This document shows, piece after piece, positions 13,201 to 24,348 of a stretch of 64,000 bases of DNA. This DNA comes from Theropithecus gelada (taxonomy: Eukaryota; Chordata; Mammalia; Primates; Cercopithecidae): NCBI RefSeq assembly GCF_003255815.1, contig NC_037682.1, positions 1,124,010 through 1,188,009 of the forward strand, written 5' to 3'. The translations under genes were made by a program, and so were the position numbers. The notes beneath the pieces were generated by a model. That model was not told the origin of the DNA, did not search any database, and worked only from the letters and a program-made list of their open reading frames with translations. Position 1 is the first letter of the stretch, and every line of letters begins with the position of its first letter.

Positions 13201-16200
13201 GGCTGGTCCCCAACCTGACACCCTGCAGCAGGGCAGGCGAGGCTGCGAGTCCCTTCGTGGGAACTTCCTATTCATCTCTAGATGTAGCCGCAACAACACT
13301 GTCTCATGCCCCAGTGGCCCCCCCTAGAGTGGGGGCCTGTGCAGTACCCTAGGAACCCCCAGAAAGAGGGGCTCAACCAGAGACAGCCCCACATGTCCAC
13401 ACCACACTTCAGACGCCTAGACATGGCAGATTAAAAAAAAAAAAAGACACGCCAGGTGAGGAAAGGCCCCCAGCAGGCCCAGGACACTGACCCAAGGGCA
13501 GCTGCAGGGCACTCCAAGGGCCACACCTGCCTGGTGTAGCTGAGGGAAGGAGAGGGCAGGGCACTGGGCAGGGGAGGAGACAGGGAGCAGCAATGAGGCC
13601 TCCTCTGGCCCCTAGAGTGGAGCAGTGCTCCCCAAGGGACGGCACTAGCCTCCCTCCTAGCATGGCCTGGGAGCAGCCCTCAGGACCCAAGCCTGCCATG
13701 TACACACGCTGGTGCCCATGAGTCTACCCTGCAGGTGGCCTCTTTGCAGAAACTGGCCTGGAGCACATGCTGCTGCAAAGTTGGGTTTCAGGGTGAGGCG
13801 TACACACTGGGCCGGCTCTGGCTGATACCGAGCATGGGAGACTGTCACTCTTGCGCTGCAGCCCGGGGAGCAGCCCCATCTGGGGAGGAGACCCAGACCC
13901 ACCCCTCAGGGGATGACAGGAGGGCTGAGGGCGGGGCAAGAGCCGGCCTTGCTGGCCTCAGGTCCCGCCCCGCTCCAGCACAAGCCTCTGTGGGGCTCGG
14001 TGAGAACCAGGTTAGGTCAGGACGGCGTGATAGTTCCTTAGCCAGTATCCAGAGGTCCTGGTGCTCCTGATGGTGCCAGGACCAGGGCCTGGCACGTGCA
14101 ACTGCTGCATAGCGGCAGCTCCTGTTTCCCTGACATGGCCCAAATGGGACTGTCATTTTCCAAGCTAAGCCCCCATCAATTCCTGGGTAACTCTGGCCCA
14201 GATCATCTGGTGTTAGTTCTGCCGGCTGCAATGCAGGCACAGTCCTTAGCGAGGAGCAGAGTCTTTGGGCAGCCTGTCCTCACGCCTCTGCAGCTGTGTC
14301 CACAACTCTATGGGTGCCAGAGGCTGTCACGCACTGCGCGCCACTTAGAGGTGGTGGTCGAGGGTGCTGCCCCCGCCCCTGAAACACCAAAGTGAGCAGA
14401 GTAAGCCCTGCCCAGATGCCTGGGGAAGTTGACCCTACCTGGGGGTCTCCTGCCTGGCTCCCAGCCTGTGGGCTTTGTGCTGTCTGCAGGTACCCACAGC
14501 TCCCCAGGACAGTGGTGGGATGGCCTTCTTCCAGGGCCACACCAGACCTGAAGGCCAAAAGGTGCCCCCAGTCACTCTGTGAGGGGCCCAGGGAGCCTGG
14601 GTGTCCACCCGCAGTCAGGCTGTGTGGCCCAGGTGTACCTGGGCCCCCAGGAGACAACATGGGCCCTGGAGGTGATGTGGGCTGCAGCTACAGTGGTGCG
14701 GCATTGCCCGGAGTGCTCCTCACAACAGACCCCCTCATACTGCCAGCTGCTGGGACTAGTGGCTCCGAGCGCCCCATCACAACCCCTCTGGATGTGGGGA
14801 CAACGGTAAGGGGCTGACTCAGCGCTCAGGAGGGACCAGAGGCAGCAACACCCCTGCCAAGGGCACTGCCAACAAACTGCAGGAAAAGCTGCCCTGAGCC
14901 TCTGTACAGGGCCCAGTGCTGGGACCAGAACCTGCTGAGCCCAGCCTTGGGCCTGGCACACTGGGGGCTGGGGTCCAAGTGGTGGTCGGAGGCAGGACTG
15001 TGCTGAGGCAGCTCCCAGGCAGCAGAATGCCCAAAGGAATCTGTGGAGCCTGGATACTGCCTGCCCTGCCATGCTGGCAGCTCCCCACCTTCCTGCAGGA
15101 GCCTGGACACGAGGTGCTCACAGGCCGCTCCCACCCGTCCTCGCCTGCCACAGCCACTCCGGCTCGGCAATTCCCCTACTGCCTCCTGCCCTCCCACCCT
15201 GACGTTTATGACCCGTCAGGAGCCCTCAGCCTCCACCCCAGACACGAGGCTGTCTCAGTGCCCCCAGGCCACCCCGACATGAGGTTGTCTCCTGAGGAGC
15301 CTCTGGGGCTGTCTCACTGCCTACCTAATGCTCTGAAACAGAAATCTCTGATTAATAGACCCGTTCTCCCAGGACGAGTGAGAAGGCTGGAAGCTGGCGG
15401 ACTCTGTCTCCTGCTGAGACACCCCCACCCTCAGAGGGTAACAGAAGGTCAGCCCCAGCAGGGTCCTCGGCCCACTGCTCAGCAAGAAGCCCCCCAAGGC
15501 AGGGCCTGGGATTGTCCCTCAGCCAGGAATGCAGGCACCTGATCCTCCAGCAGAGCTGGGGCCCCTCAGGGGCTGTGCAGACAACAGACTCCCCACAGTC
15601 TTGGGGACATCCTTACCCCTACTGCAGTGCCCTCCCAGCCTCCCTCCACGCAGCTCCTTGTCCTCCTGCTGCTGCCAGGCCTCCCAGGAGGAAAGCAGAC
15701 AGAGGAGCCTCTCGGACACATCCAGTGGGGGGCACACTGAGGGGTGCTGGCTGAGGGAGTGGGGTCTGGGCACCAGGATCCAGTGGGGGGCACACTGAGG
15801 GGTGCTGGCGGACGGTGTGGGGTCTGGGCACCAGTATCCAGTGGGGGGCACACCGAGGGGTGCTGGCGGAGGGTGTGGGGGTCTGGGCACCAGGAAACAG
15901 GACTCCAGGGCTCTTCTGGAGCCTGGGCCTGGGAGCAGTTCCAGGAAGAGCCTTGGACTGCTGCCTCCCAGCCAGTGAGTCCCTCAGAGCCTAGTGGGAG
16001 GAGCGGTGGGGCTGCAGAGGCTGGAGCCACCCAAAGGGGCAGGACCTGTACCAGCTCCAGGCTGAGGGTCCTCTGAGCCCCTGGGCAGGAATCCTGCCCT
16101 ACCCCTCATGGGCTCTGCCTCAACAATGTCCCTTCCCTCCCTCAAACTTAAGATCTGTGTGGGGACGCTGCCCCGGGTGGGCAGAGCCTGGACCTGCAGC

Positions 16201-19200
16201 TCCTCTGCCCATAGCAGCAATGGGATGAAAGTGCCATGGCTGCTGCAGGGGACACCATGGAGCCTGAGCTCAGGCCTGGGCTCTTAAAGCACAACCAGAA
16301 CTATTTCAGGTGGCAGGGGCGGGGGAGCTGATTCCAGAACCTACGTCTCGCACAGAAGGCTGAAGGGCTGGACAGCTGCCACAGGCGCCCGGTGGAGACG
16401 GCGCCAGCCTCACTCGCTGCAACCAGTGGAGTGAGAGGAAGCCACCTGTCCTGAGCACGTTGAGGACGCCCCCTACCAACATCTTGGGCAGCAGTACTGC
16501 CCCCCTGCTATCCTGTAGGGCAGTCGTCCACTTTGGCAGAACAGGCAAGGTGGTTGTTTTAGGTGAGTTGGCTGGGCTGCTTGGGCAGGACCAAGGAAGA
16601 GCCATTCCTCAGGGCTGTGGCCAGTCCAGTCCAGTCCAGGCGGTGGAGCACTTTCCATCACTCCCTCCAATCCTGGTCAATTGGCCCACGGGGAGTGGGA
16701 ACCCACAAGGGTCATGGGAGGGCTGGGCTCTGATGTGGCAAAGGGAGTGCTGTGGCCGCCTCCCGGTGGAGGGGACTGCTGCAGAGCCTGGGGGCCTGGG
16801 AGGCATTCCCCAGAGGCCACCATGGCAGTCCACACCACGGGTCCTGGCCGTGCTCAGGGACACCCCCAGGAAGGTTCCCCCATGCTCAGTGAGGAGTTTC
16901 TGCTTGTGTCCAAGCTCAACCTGCTGTCACCATCTGGGCCATCTTTCTCTTGCCAAGCCTTCATGAATGAGGGTCCTCAAGTTCCTCTGACCACCCAAGA
17001 GAGGCATCAGGGCCGGTGCAGCAATGCGTTCAGAGCCGGCTGCGTGCCACAGGCTGCTTCCACTTTTCTGAGCAGGTGTCCATCTTTTGTGCGGCCCCAT
17101 CCCCACCCCAGGCACAGGGACTGTGGAAGGAAGGCCCTCCCCAAACCCCTGGTCTTTCCTCTAGCCTCCTACAAACACCAGGGCCAGGAGGTGGGCCCCC
17201 CACCACCACCTGTGCCCACTCACACGCGCTTCTGGCTTAGCAGCTGGTTCCAGACCTCCACCACGAAGCCATCAAAATGCTGGTTCTGAAAGAAGCAGTC
17301 ACAGGTAAGGAGGGCCTGGAGGTCCAGGAGGGAGCAGTGGAAAAACAAGAAGCCCGCCACCTCGGCCCACATGGTCAGGTCGTGGCCTGGTCACTCACAA
17401 GGCAAGACCCAAGCCTGGTCTGTATGCCCAGAAGTGCCTGTCTAAAGGAGGAAGTGTGGGGGTCCCAGAGGAACAGGAGTGGAAGGGCCAGTGCTCTCCT
17501 GCATCCCACCCACCCATGTGCCTCCCCCAACTCCACCCCCAGGGTCTGGGGGCTCCCTGACCCCTGCAACCCAGACATACTGGCAGCCAGCAGGGCTGGG
17601 TCCCCTCCCAGGAGGGTAGCAGGCAGCTGGGCTTTGCCCAAGGGAAGCACCATGGCCCAGCAGACAGGTCTCCCATGCCTGGGACCTCCAGAGGAACCGT
17701 GGTCAAGAAAGTGAGCAGCAGCCTGAGCCTGGCTGATGCTGCCTTCCCTGGAAGACGGGGGCCACACCAGAAGGTGCCCAAGGAAGAAGCCAGAAAAGCC
17801 GAGTGGAAGCCTCGTGGGAGGCCCAGCCAGACGGCCAGGTGGGACCTGGGGGGCTATGCTCAGAGGCTGGAGCAGCACACAGGCCTCACCTTTGCCACCT
17901 GGACCACGGTCTTGCTCAGCTCCTCTATCTCATCCTCACTGTCTAAGACATTCCGGAAATCATCGTAAGTCCAGTCCTCAAACAGGAGCCGAGGCACTGC
18001 AGTGGCAACAGACACACACGGGGGCCGTGAGTGGGAGATGCTGGAGGCCCCTGCTGCTTGCTGCCTCAAAAAGGCATCCCCTTGGCCTCCAGAGGGAAGT
18101 GAGGCCAGACAGTGAGGGGCAGGGAGGCCACCTGGAGCAACCACGCGTCCAGAGAGTATGTCCCAGAGCCTCACAGGCTGGGGGGGGGTTGTGGGGAAGG
18201 AGCGAGCAGACGCTGACAGTCCTGATATCCTGACACCAGCTCCCCACAGGGCTCAGCATGGTAGTGGCCCCACCTTACAGGAGGGAGGCTGGGACAGACT
18301 CCAGCTGCTCCAGCTCAGACCAGTCACCCGCTTCTAGCATCCCCCAGAGTCTCTCCCTCAGCAACTCGTACTCTTAATCCACTGCCTCTGAGGTTGCCAC
18401 TGGACGTGGGGACACATGTGCCCCCATCCCCAGCCATGAGCTACAGGGGCACAGGTGAGCCAGGGTCAGCATCACCCTCAGGCCGAGCCCAGGGCTTGGC
18501 CCTAGCTGCCCTGATAGGACTCATCAGGTGAATGAAGGAAAAAATGGAAAGGAGAACAATGAAGGCAATGACACTAGCCAAGGAGGTGCTGGCTTTGGAG
18601 GGCCACAGCCTGTGTGGGGAGGAGAGCCCAGGACTCCAGCCAGACCAAGGGCTGTGAATGCCAGGCCAGGGCCAGCCCCATCTCAGAGCAGTCAAAGTAA
18701 CCTGTGCCGCGGCAGCACAGCTGGGTGATCAGGAACATGTGGAGACCCCAGCGCCCACTTGTCCACCCTCGGAGGTCGTGCCATCAGGGCCTTCACTCCT
18801 GGCCTGCCAGACTCACCTATGTGCAGGCCCTTGGCATTCTTCCTGATGGCTCGCATCCACCCTGTGGGACATGGAGGGGACAGTCAACAAAGGGACGTGC
18901 GCCCGCCGGAAGACTCAGCCTATCTGAGGAGGAAAATGTGGCAGCTGCACCATACGCAATGGGAAGGACAGGGGCGGGGAGGCAGGTGTGAGAACCCACC
19001 CCTCCCTGGCCCAGGGCTGGCCCTCCACACTCCCTTTCTAACCCCAACTCTCACCCTTCTGGCCAAGGCCCCCTCCTGACCCTGCAGAGCAGCTCTGAGC
19101 TTGCCCTCCCTGAGCTGGGACAGATAAAAGCCTGTGGCCGGCCAGGGGGACAGGCAGCTGCATCCCAGGGCCTGGGGAAGGTCAGGATTTCTCCGAGCTG

Positions 19201-22200
19201 AAGGATGGCCAGACCCGCCAGGCCCTGACACTGGCCGACACTCCATCACCTCCCCATGGTTCTCTCAGTGTCAGGGAAAACCACTCCTGCTCTCGAAACT
19301 CCAAAACTGGCTAACACTTCCCCTGCCATTTCTCTCTGTCCGAGACCAAATGCAAGGTGCGGCCATGTAAACTTGGGCAGATGTCATCAGGATGTGCCAT
19401 CAGGAGGCAGCCTCTGCCTGAACCCCACCCTCCTCCCTGGCATTGAATGAAAATTGCTGAGAGGGACAGAGGAGGAGAGGCCAATGGCCTGTGCCCTTCA
19501 CGGCCCAGAGGCCGCCCGAGTCATTGTAGAGCCCGTCCTGCTCATGCTTGTGTGCGGCCCAGAAGAGAAAGCGAAGGCCCACCTCACAGCCACCTGGACC
19601 ACACAGCAGAGCTGGGCACAACACTCTGAAGCACCAACCTGGCCTTGTAGAGGGTCCCACAGTGGCAACCACCTCAGAAACCCCCTCCACCAGGCCTGCC
19701 CTGCTCCACTCCCCTTCCCACTCAGGACACCAGCCCGCACCATGGGTCTGCTCTCCAGGCTTGGCCACAAGGAGTGAGGGCGTGGGCCTCATGGCCATCA
19801 CACTCACACACCCGCTGTCTCACACTTAAACATGTCCACACTCACAGTCACATTTAACACTCACAATCTCTTCTCTCCCACATCATCAGTCTCACACACA
19901 CTCACATTTAAATCACACACACACTCCCATACAGAGACACCCACAAAGAGAGACACACCCACTTACACACACACCCCTGCTCTCACACTCACACTCTTTT
20001 CAGCCTGTGGGGCAAGCACAGTCAAGCAGGAAGGATGAGAACCTTGGTCCACGTCGTGGAGGCCCGTGACCTCAAACATCTCACGGCCACGTCTCTTCAG
20101 CTGCAGCCAGACGGGCGAGATCTGTGTGAACTTGCTCCCAAAGACCTTGGTGACATCGTAGCCATGGCTGTTCCACTGGCAAAAGATGGAGACATCAGAC
20201 GGAGGACGGGTGAGTGAGCGCCTGCCTCACCATGGTGCTGTCGTTCTGGCGGCTCTGGACATGCCCAGGGCTGGCCAGTGTAGACAGATCTCAGCCTGGA
20301 CTGACATCAGCTCCTGGCCTGGGGTATCCTTCTCCCACTCTGGACTGCCACTCACAGCCTGGGACCCAGGCCACGACATCCCTTTCACCAAAAGTGACCG
20401 GTGCTTGTCTCAAGCCCTGCCCAGAGCTAGTGCACACCACTGCTGCAGGCTGGCAGCTGGGAACAGCAAGAGAAGAGGACGCTGGGTGTGAGAACCCACC
20501 CCTCCCTGGCTCAGGGTTGGCTCTGCACACCCACTTCCTGACACCAGACAACCTGAGAGCCCACCTTGGGATTCAGGGGGAACCCACAGAGGTCACCACA
20601 CCACAGCAAGCCACTGGAGAGACCCCCAAGGCCTTATACTCTGCCATCTCCAGAATGGCACCTCTCCCACTGCAGCCTCACAGCAGTGACAGCCCCAGGA
20701 GATCAGAACACAGACCCCCATCACTGACTGGCCAGAAGAGGCCATCGCGGTGCCAGGGCAGCCCGCCTGAGCCTCAGGACCTCCCTCTGCACTGTGAGGG
20801 CCCCAACTTACTGGAGTGACATAGCCCAGTACATCTCCAGCAAAGTGTCTGTCCCGGGCCTTTGCTGAGCAGTAGCTGCGATGCTCAAGAACCACGCTTT
20901 CAGCTTTGAGGTCCGTCACCACCAAACCCCGGTCTTGAACTGGCTTATCTGAAAACTGACTCTGAAATAAAAGGAATGAGAGAAAGCCATCAGTCATCTG
21001 TCCTCAGTGTAGAACACAAAACCCCACCCAGCAAACCCTTTCCATTCAGCCAGCAGCCGAGTCACTGGATCAACACAGTGCTGCTGACCTGGAGACCCTG
21101 TACGTAGAGGATCGAGACCACAGCAGGCAATTCAATTCAGAAGGGCTCTGGCTGTCAACAGACACTGGCCGACTGTACAGGGCCTTTCCCACCCTTGCTC
21201 TGGGCTGGAAGGCAGGCAGGCAGCCAGACAGCTATGGTGGCTTCCTCCTTGCATGTGAGGGTGGATAGTCTTGCACCAGCTCTGGCCACTTTATACCCAT
21301 CCGGGCACTCCAGGGCCACACACTTTCCTGGACAAGAACATGCCAGGTGGGCTGGGTGCGGTGGCTCACACCTGTAATCCCAGAACTTTGGGAGGCTGAG
21401 GCAGGTGGATCACCTGAGGTCAGGAGTTGGAGACCAGTCTGGTCAACATGGTGAAACTCCATCTCTACTAAATATGCAAAAATTAGCCAGGCATGGTGGC
21501 AGGCGCCTGTAATCCCAGCTACTCGGGAGACTGAGGCAGGAGAATCGCTTGAACCTGGGTGGCAGAGGTTGCAGTGAGCAAAGATCGCGCCACTGCACTC
21601 CAGCCTGGGCAACAAGAGCGAAACTTCATCTCAAAAAAAAAAAAAAAGAACATGCCAGGCACACGCCACCATGCTGGCCAACCACCGCCGGCCACCGCTC
21701 CCACCAATGAGAGTCTTTTCCTGCCATGTCACACCTCCCCCTACTCCACCTCTGCTCCTGGAAACCCTCCATCCAGTTATCAACTCGTCTCTTCTGTCCA
21801 CACTCTGCGGCCTGGCTCAGCCTCCTCTTGACCTCGCCCCAAGGGGCTCCGTGAGAGAGAGATTTCCACTGCATAGTTTATTTGCCCCCAGACAGCACAG
21901 AGAGCATCTGCCAATCCAGGACTAGGTCACAGGAACCGTCCTGTGTTAAGGTCTAGCCAGCGGCATGGGGACTGCTAGGACCGAAGGGTGGTTCTATGAG
22001 TTTACACCCTTGAACGTGCAATCCCAGGGCCATCCCAGGGGAACGCCCCAAAAAGCATGAGGCAAACACAGCTCAAGGCCATCACAAAGACAGCAAGATG
22101 AAGATGCAGGTGATACAAGCAAGAGGTGGAGGATGGAAACTGGCAACTGGCACATAAAACAAGCTCCATGTGGGGTGAGTGGGGAGGCACCCTACCCTCA

Positions 22201-22525
22201 AAACTTGGCTCCAAAGGCTGCTCACTCAGAGGCACTGACTGGCCAGAGCTCCAGAACCACGCAGGCTGCCCACCAGCTGCAGGCTCATCAGGTGCCTTTG
22301 TGAGGAGCCAAGCCCCTCGAGCCTCCTGGCTCACAGGTCCCAGTGGACAGACAGGAGGATGATGGATCAGCCCTCAGCCAGGACAGTCGCCTCAAGTCCC
22401 CAGGCCACCCCTACCTTCTCCAGCAGCGTCTTTGAGGCGGCTTTTTTGGCATCTGACTTTGACAGCGTAGTGTGAACAGGGCTGCAGGCCAGAGCAAGCC
22501 AGAGGAGGTTGAAGAGTGTCCGCAT
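4136..22525 (-). CDS. CHID1: CHID1 coding region, nine spliced exons, 3' end outside window
   Basis: The protein is a GH18-fold, chitinase-like lectin of the secretory/lysosomal pathway (SI-CLP), known to bind sugars and to be sorted with stabilin-1 in macrophages. Joining the nine coding exons on the minus strand gives 959 nt, i.e. 319 codons plus 2 nt, with every junction in phase. Human CHID1 is 393 residues, so about 73 C-terminal residues lie left of base 1. Residues 1-19 form a hydrophobic signal peptide (MRTLFNLLWLALACSPVHT). Residues ~80-320 are the start and middle of the GH18 barrel. The catalytic DxxDxDxE motif is degenerate (DGFVVEVW, residues 187-194) while the later MTYDYS motif (259-264) is kept, which fits a lectin rather than an active chitinase. 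The identification rests on recognising the protein across all nine exons, and I am very sure of it. Confidence 0.96.
4926..5027 (-). CDS. CHID1: CHID1 exon 9, MTYDYS motif
   Basis: It codes for residues 234-267 (TDQLGMFTHKEFEQ to YDYSTAH) plus two bases of Gln268. It contains the conserved GH18 Met-Thr-Tyr-Asp-Tyr strand at 259-263. The acceptor is tgtctgttgcag and the donor CATCA|gtgagt. Confidence 0.95.
6569..6872 (-). mobile_element. AluYR-type (cercopithecid)
   Basis: Antisense, 'tggccggatctcggctcact' and 'aggcttgagccaccgcgcc'. Confidence 0.96.
6878..6987 (-). mobile_element. Alu fragment
   Basis: 'gagatggggtctctatgtca' then right-arm text, truncated. Confidence 0.75.
7010..7288 (+). 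mobile_element. Alu (old)
   Basis: Diverged dimer ending in 'gcctaggcaacagagcaaca' with no clear A tail. Confidence 0.93.
7300..7600 (+). mobile_element. MaLR-type LTR relic
   Basis: 'gctgaagccctaaccactga', 'ggagatggggcctttaggag', 'ccctatgagaagagacacc' and 'catgtgaggacgcagc' follow the order of an MLT1/MST-like LTR. The 3' limit is unclear. Confidence 0.55.
7880..8082 (-). mobile_element. Alu, internally deleted
   Basis: The jump from 'gtcttgctgttgcc' to 'tcccgaggagctgggac' removes part of the right arm. Confidence 0.9.
9796..10884 (+). other. Long open frame antisense to CHID1 (362 codons), probably not a gene
   Basis: The frame is Pro/Ser/Thr-rich and lies in the 8-kb intron between CHID1 exons 8 and 9. 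It contains a degenerate 66-bp tandem repeat translating to GPTAALREC.. / GPTAILREY... No signal, domain, Kozak preference or known homologue is visible, and GC-rich DNA gives long frames by chance. Confidence 0.2.
10326..10457. repeat. 66-bp degenerate tandem repeat
   Basis: Units at 10326 and 10392 share AGGCCCCACAGC, CAGGGAATRCC-like and CCAACCCTAACAGA blocks; a weaker third partial unit may follow. Confidence 0.8.
11468..11743 (+). mobile_element. Alu, deletion in left arm
   Basis: 'ggccacggtggcttgggagg' lacks the usual 'cctgtaatcccagcactt'; (AAAAG)n tail. Confidence 0.93.
13019..13111 (-). CDS. CHID1: CHID1 exon 8
   Basis: It codes for residues 203-233 (GLIHMLTHLAEALHQARLL to PPAITP) plus two bases of Gly234. 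The acceptor is ggttcttgcag and the donor GG|gtaagt. It is the helix plus following strand of the barrel. Confidence 0.95.
13112..17223 (-). other. CHID1: CHID1 intron between exons 8 and 7 (4.1 kb, Alu-free)
   Basis: No Alu is seen in this whole intron, unlike its flanks. The only features noted are a 12-A run at 13434-13445 and the 58-bp minisatellite at 15721-15895. Confidence 0.7.
15721..15895. repeat. 58-bp minisatellite, three copies
   Basis: Units begin at 15721, 15779 and 15837 with TCCAGTGGGGGGCACAC; only a few substitutions separate them and the last unit has one extra G. Confidence 0.95.
17224..17285 (-). CDS. CHID1: CHID1 exon 7, degenerate GH18 active-site motif
   Basis: It codes for residues 183-202 (NQHFDGFVVEVWNQLLSQKR) plus two bases of Val203. 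This is the strand that in true chitinases reads DGxDxDxE. Here only the first Asp-Gly remains, and the general-acid Glu position is occupied by Trp194. The acceptor is gcttctttcag and the donor CGCGT|gtgagt. Confidence 0.95.
17890..17996 (-). CDS. CHID1: CHID1 exon 6
   Basis: It codes for residues 147-182 (PRLLFEDWTYDDF to VVQVAK), including an acidic helix with SEDEIEEL. The acceptor is gttgccactgcag and the donor AAG|gtgagg. Confidence 0.95.
18817..18861 (-). CDS. CHID1: CHID1 exon 5 (45-nt microexon)
   Basis: This short exon completes Gly132 and codes for residues 133-146 (WMRAIRKNAKGLHI) plus one base of Val147. The acceptor is catgtcccacag and the donor ATAG|gtgagt. It is exactly 45 nt, so skipping it would keep the frame and remove 15 residues. 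Confidence 0.93.
   Translation of the reverse strand, partial: GGCEPSGRMPRACT
19790..19995. repeat. CA-rich low-complexity tract
   Basis: Interrupted CACACTCACA runs within the CHID1 intron after exon 4. Confidence 0.85.
20043..20175 (-). CDS. CHID1: CHID1 exon 4
   Basis: It codes for residues 88-131 (WNSHGYDVTKVFG to LHDVDQ) plus the first base of Gly132. The acceptor cttttgccag is strong. The donor, CAAG|gttctc, is a poor match to the consensus, yet it is the only site that keeps the protein and the phase of exon 5. Confidence 0.93.
20812..20961 (-). CDS. CHID1: CHID1 exon 3
   Basis: It codes for residues 38-87, from SQFSDKPVQDRG to GDVLGYVTP, in exactly 150 nt (phase 0 at both ends). 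The acceptor is ttatttcag and the donor CCA|gtaagt. The terminal GYVTP is the first beta strand of the GH18 barrel. Confidence 0.95.
21350..21646 (+). mobile_element. AluS-type
   Basis: TSD aagaacatgccagg on both sides (21336 and 21647). Confidence 0.96.
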
Positions 22526-22568
22526 GGTAGGTATGTCACAGGAGGGTCCAACCTCGGGGTCCAGAGGG
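22415..22568 (-). CDS. CHID1: CHID1 exon 2, start codon and signal peptide
   Basis: The acceptor ttctccctgcag precedes 43 nt of leader. The ATG at 22525-22523 (context CTACCATGC, A at -3) opens residues 1-37. These comprise the signal peptide and the lysine-rich mature N-terminus ending LLEK. The donor is AAG|gtaggg. The leader contains the in-frame stop of the spliced uORF 10 nt before the ATG. Confidence 0.95.
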
Positions 22569-22963
22569 CTGCAGGGAGAACAGAGCACATTCAAACAACC
22601 AGTAGAGAGAGGCAGCACATGGGCAACCCCTCTGCTGAGGGGGCCACTTTCTCCTAACAGGGCCTGGGTCCTCATGGCACTGGGCGAGGCCTTGGCCACT
22701 GGGACAGAGCCCTGCCCTGGACCAGCCCTGGTGGCCAGAGTCCATTCTCCAGTACTCCTGGGCCTCCTGACTGAGCCACCAGTTCCTCCCAGACACCCAG
22801 AGAAGAGCTTCCTCACCATCAGCCACAGAGCCCTCCCCTCACAGTCCAAGGCCGCCCTGACCACCACTAGCCATCTAGGAGAGCATAGGTCCCCACCTCC
22901 TCCTTCAAATCCAGAGAAAGCCAAACCATGGTAGGGCTTAAGTGTAAAATAATGAAGTCACAA

Positions 22964-23092
22964 GCTGGGCCATGTGGTGGCTCACACCTGTAATTCCAAC
23001 ACTTTGGGAGACTGAAGTGGGAAGATTACTTGAGCCCAGGAGTTCGAGACCAGCCTCGGCAACATAGTGAGATCCTACAAAAATTAAATATT
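22964..23092 (+). mobile_element. Alu left monomer
   Basis: Single arm ending 'gatcctacaaaaattaaata'. Confidence 0.88.
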
Positions 23093-23094
23093 TG

Positions 23095-23399
23095 GGCCGG
23101 GTGCAGTGGCTCACGCCTGTAATCCCAACACTTTGGGAGGCTGAGGCAGGCAGATCACCTGAGGTCAGGAATTCGTGATCAGCCTAACCAACATGGTGAA
23201 ACCCCATCTCTACTAAAAACACAAAAATTAGCTGGGTGTGGTGGTGTGCACCTGTAGTCCCAGCTACTCAGGAGGCTGAGGCAAGAGAATTGCTTGAACC
23301 CAGGAGGCAGAGGTTGCAGTGAGCCGAGATCGCGCCACTGCATTCCAGCCTGGGGACAGAGCAAGACTCCATCTCAGAAAAAAAAAAAAAGAAAAAAAA
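23095..23399 (+). mobile_element. AluS-type
   Basis: Full length, directly after the monomer. Confidence 0.96.
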
Positions 23400-23735
23400 T
23401 CGTAGACTCAGAGAAGCCTACGATAATGACGACGATGGTGGTGATGCCACATAAGTACTAAGATAAAATATAGGTACCCGTTTATGCAATCTCAGGGTAG
23501 AGAAGGCTTTTCCAGCTCTATGAGCACTGGGAGAGATAAGGAAAGAAAACACCACTAAAGTAGAACTACATACAAATGTAAGACTTTCAGGAAATAAAGA
23601 AGGAAATGTGAAGACAAATAATAAACCAAAAAATATTTGGAACATACTTGACAATAGTTTTCTACCCATAATCTATTCATAACATGCAAATAAATCTCAC
23701 AAATCAAGAAAAGACACTTGAATAAAAAACGTCCT

Positions 23736-24024
23736 GGCTGGGCGCGATGACTCATACCTGTAATCCCAGCACTTTGGGACGCCAGGCGGGTGGATCATGA
23801 GGTCAGGAGATCGGGGCCATCCTGGCCAACAAGGTGAAACCCTGTCTCTACTAAGATACAAAAAATAAGCCGGGTGTGGTGGTGCACGCCTGTTGTCCGA
23901 GCTCAGGAAGCTGAGGCAGGGGAATCGCTTGAACCTGGGAGGAGGAGGTTGCAGTGAGCCGAGATTGCGCTACTGCACTCCAGGGTAGTGACATAGCAAG
24001 ACTCCAACTGAAAAAAAAAAAAAA
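23736..24024 (+). mobile_element. Alu
   Basis: Dimer with small deletions in 'cccagctactcgggagg'. Confidence 0.94.
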
Positions 24025-24032
24025 GTCCCACA

Positions 24033-24320
24033 GCCGGGCGCAGTGGCTCACACCTGTTATCCTAGCATTTTGGGAGACTGAGGTGGGCGGATCACCTGAG
24101 GTCGGGAGGTGGAGACCAGCGTGGCCAATGTGGTGAAACCTCGTCTCTATTAAAACACAAAAATTAGCCAGGCGTGGTGGCGGGCACCGCAATCCCAGCT
24201 ACCCAGGAGTCTGAAGCAAGAGAATTCTTGAACCTGGGAGGCGGAGGTTGTGGTGAGCCAAGATCTTGCCACTGCACTCCAGCCTGGGCGACAGAGTGTG
24301 ACTCCATCCCCCCAAAAAAA
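24033..24320 (+). mobile_element. Alu
   Basis: Full length, 8 nt after the previous copy. Confidence 0.95.
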
Positions 24321-24348
24321 TGTCTCACTATAAAAATATCAGATGAAG

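Larger units (their letters stand above)
18985..20540. repeat. Short dispersed duplication in CHID1 introns
   Basis: About 50 bp starting GGTGTGAGAACCCACCCCTC occurs at 18985 and again at 20485, direct orientation, roughly 85% alike. Confidence 0.7.
17286..20811 (-). other. CHID1: CHID1 introns around exons 4-6
   Basis: Non-exonic parts are unique GC-rich sequence, a CA-rich tract (19790-19995) and a short dispersed duplication (18985 and 20485). Confidence 0.6.
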
